Assembly: GCA_013372875.1 (NCBI GenBank)
Contig: JABXIW010000137.1
Location: 1 to 5,876 of the forward strand
From: Gammaproteobacteria bacterium
GTDB lineage: Bacteria; Pseudomonadota; Gammaproteobacteria; Enterobacterales; Kangiellaceae
DNA length: 5,876 nucleotides
Reading direction: 5' to 3'
Shown: in pieces, positions 5,080 to 5,876 of the stretch
Layout of the letters: each line of letters opens with the position of its first letter
Position numbering within the stretch: the stretch's first letter is position 1
Program-made: the position numbers and the translations under genes
Notes under the pieces: model-generated
Seen by the model: the letters and a program-made list of their open reading frames with translations, nothing else
What the model was told of the DNA's origin: nothing
Databases searched by the model: none

Positions 5080-5718
5080 TTAGCCTTGCAAGCTTGGTGG
5101 GAAGCAAACACCTGTGCCGCCTATGCCACAGTAGCCATCCGGATTCTTTGCAAGATACTGTTGATGGTAGGTTTCTGCAAAATAGTAAGGCCCTGCAGGG
5201 ACGATCTCAGTAGTAATCGTTGAGCGAAGCTCAGCTTCTAATGCTTGTTGATACTGAAGCTTTGATTTTTCAGCAATTTCTTGCTGCTCTTGAGAGTACG
5301 TGTAAATCGCTGAGCGATATTGTGTGCCGAGATCGTTACCTTGGCGCATGCCTTGAGTCGGGTCGTGTTTTTCCCAAAATACCGCAAGGAGTTGTGCTAG
5401 TGAGATAACACGCTCATCAAACACGACTCTCACAACCTCAGTATGACCGGTTTTACCCGTACACACTTCTTCGTAGGTTGGATTTGGTGTAAACCCACCC
5501 GCATAACCCACAGATGTTGAAACCACGCCATCCAATTGCCAAAAGAGACGCTCAGCGCCCCAAAAGCACCCCATGCCTAACAAAATCTGTTGCTGATGAT
5601 GGGCTAATGGTGCCGTTAGACTCGATTGGTTTACAAAATGACAATCTTCAATCTGCATTGGTTGTTCTCTACCAGGCAGGGCATCTTCTATACTGATTAA
5701 TGTCTGTTTATTGAGCAT
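5080..5718 (-). CDS. msrA: Peptide-methionine (S)-S-oxide reductase MsrA
   Basis: A 212-residue cytoplasmic repair enzyme that reduces methionine-S-sulfoxide in proteins and free form, with thioredoxin as electron donor. The catalytic motif [11 protein letters not shown] lies at 50-60 with nucleophile Cys51. GHTEVV at 91-96 supplies Glu94, and GTQYRS (131-136) follows the active-site Asp region. The resolving cysteines are Cys197 (GYCGIGG) and Cys205 (GVCF). These positions and the length match the E. coli enzyme, including the roughly 45-residue N-terminal extension absent from shorter MsrA forms. ATG is preceded by AGGA eight bases away. It is transcribed away from the right-hand region, where its promoter should lie, and ends at a shared terminator. 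In many gammaproteobacteria the divergent neighbour is tamA; that gene would lie beyond the window. Confidence 0.97.
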   Translation of the reverse strand: MLNKQTLISIEDALPGREQPMQIEDCHFVNQSSLTAPLAHHQQQILLGMGCFWGAERLFWQLDGVVSTSVGYAGGFTPNPTYEEVCTGKTGHTEVVRVVFDERVISLAQLLAVFWEKHDPTQGMRQGNDLGTQYRSAIYTYSQEQQEIAEKSKLQYQQALEAELRSTITTEIVPAGPYYFAETYHQQYLAKNPDGYCGIGGTGVCFPPSLQG

Positions 5719-5876
5719 GGTATTTGTCCTTTAATACGTGTCTTAAATTTGCGAACTTTTTCATTTCGTCTGTATCTGATGTTGTTATGACATAGACCGC
5801 GGTAAACCTATTAATATTACAGACTTAGCCTTTAATTGGCGTTATCATTATTTACGTTTATTTAACCTCATTCAGC
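5719..5876. other. Non-coding region upstream of msrA, probably a divergent control region
   Basis: These 158 bases are AT-rich and hold no gene. They contain the msrA ribosome binding site (5727-5730). A plus-strand promoter candidate is ATGACA (5787-5792) with ATTAAT or TAATAT near 5810-5817, pointing to a gene beyond the right edge, but spacing (17 or 19) leaves this uncertain. I found no clear minus-strand promoter for msrA and no start codon for a plus-strand gene before the window ends. Confidence 0.4.

Overview
The window looks like a chromosomal piece of a Vibrio or close relative (Vibrionaceae). Three things suggest this: the msrA, ytfK and ytfJ order with its alternating strands, also known from enterobacteria; a zrg-type zinc operon of the kind described in Vibrio cholerae; and moderate base composition. 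I cannot name the species from the sequence alone.

Layout. A 34-residue single-pass membrane ORF (41-145, +) faces the 3' end of a five-gene minus-strand operon (3872 down to 204). Transcribed right to left, the operon encodes a small His-rich one-TM protein (DUF2607-like), the His-rich periplasmic zinc protein ZrgA (DUF2796), a LolD/MacB-type ABC ATPase, an FtsX/MacB-type permease and a secreted DUF3299 protein. The last three genes are translationally close: a 4-nt overlap, then a 4-nt gap, both with GTG starts. A near-ideal promoter stands just before the first gene, and its -10 hexamer lies inside a perfect 17-bp palindrome that matches the gammaproteobacterial Zur operator. A strong intrinsic terminator sits inside the operon, between zrgA and the ABC genes, so the binding protein is probably made in excess over the transporter.

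To the right are ytfJ (minus; its real start is at 4583), ytfK/DUF1107 (plus, divergent from ytfJ, with its own promoter), a bidirectional terminator, and msrA (minus). The last 158 bases are non-coding and probably form the divergent control region between msrA and a gene beyond the window (tamA in many relatives).

How it works together (inference). When zinc is scarce Zur leaves the operator and the operon is expressed. ZrgA and the small His-rich protein would bind Zn(II) outside the cytoplasmic membrane, and the ABC pair would drive a step in its acquisition. The striking point is that the permease belongs to the MacB/LolCDE/FtsX class (type VII), which normally exports or transmits force across the periplasm. 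It is not of the ZnuB importer class, so the mechanism is open. The operon family itself is not new: zrg in V. cholerae and, as I recall, PA4063-PA4066 in Pseudomonas aeruginosa. Its mechanism and this copy's regulatory details are the interesting part. ytfJ, ytfK and msrA look like unrelated housekeeping or stress genes.
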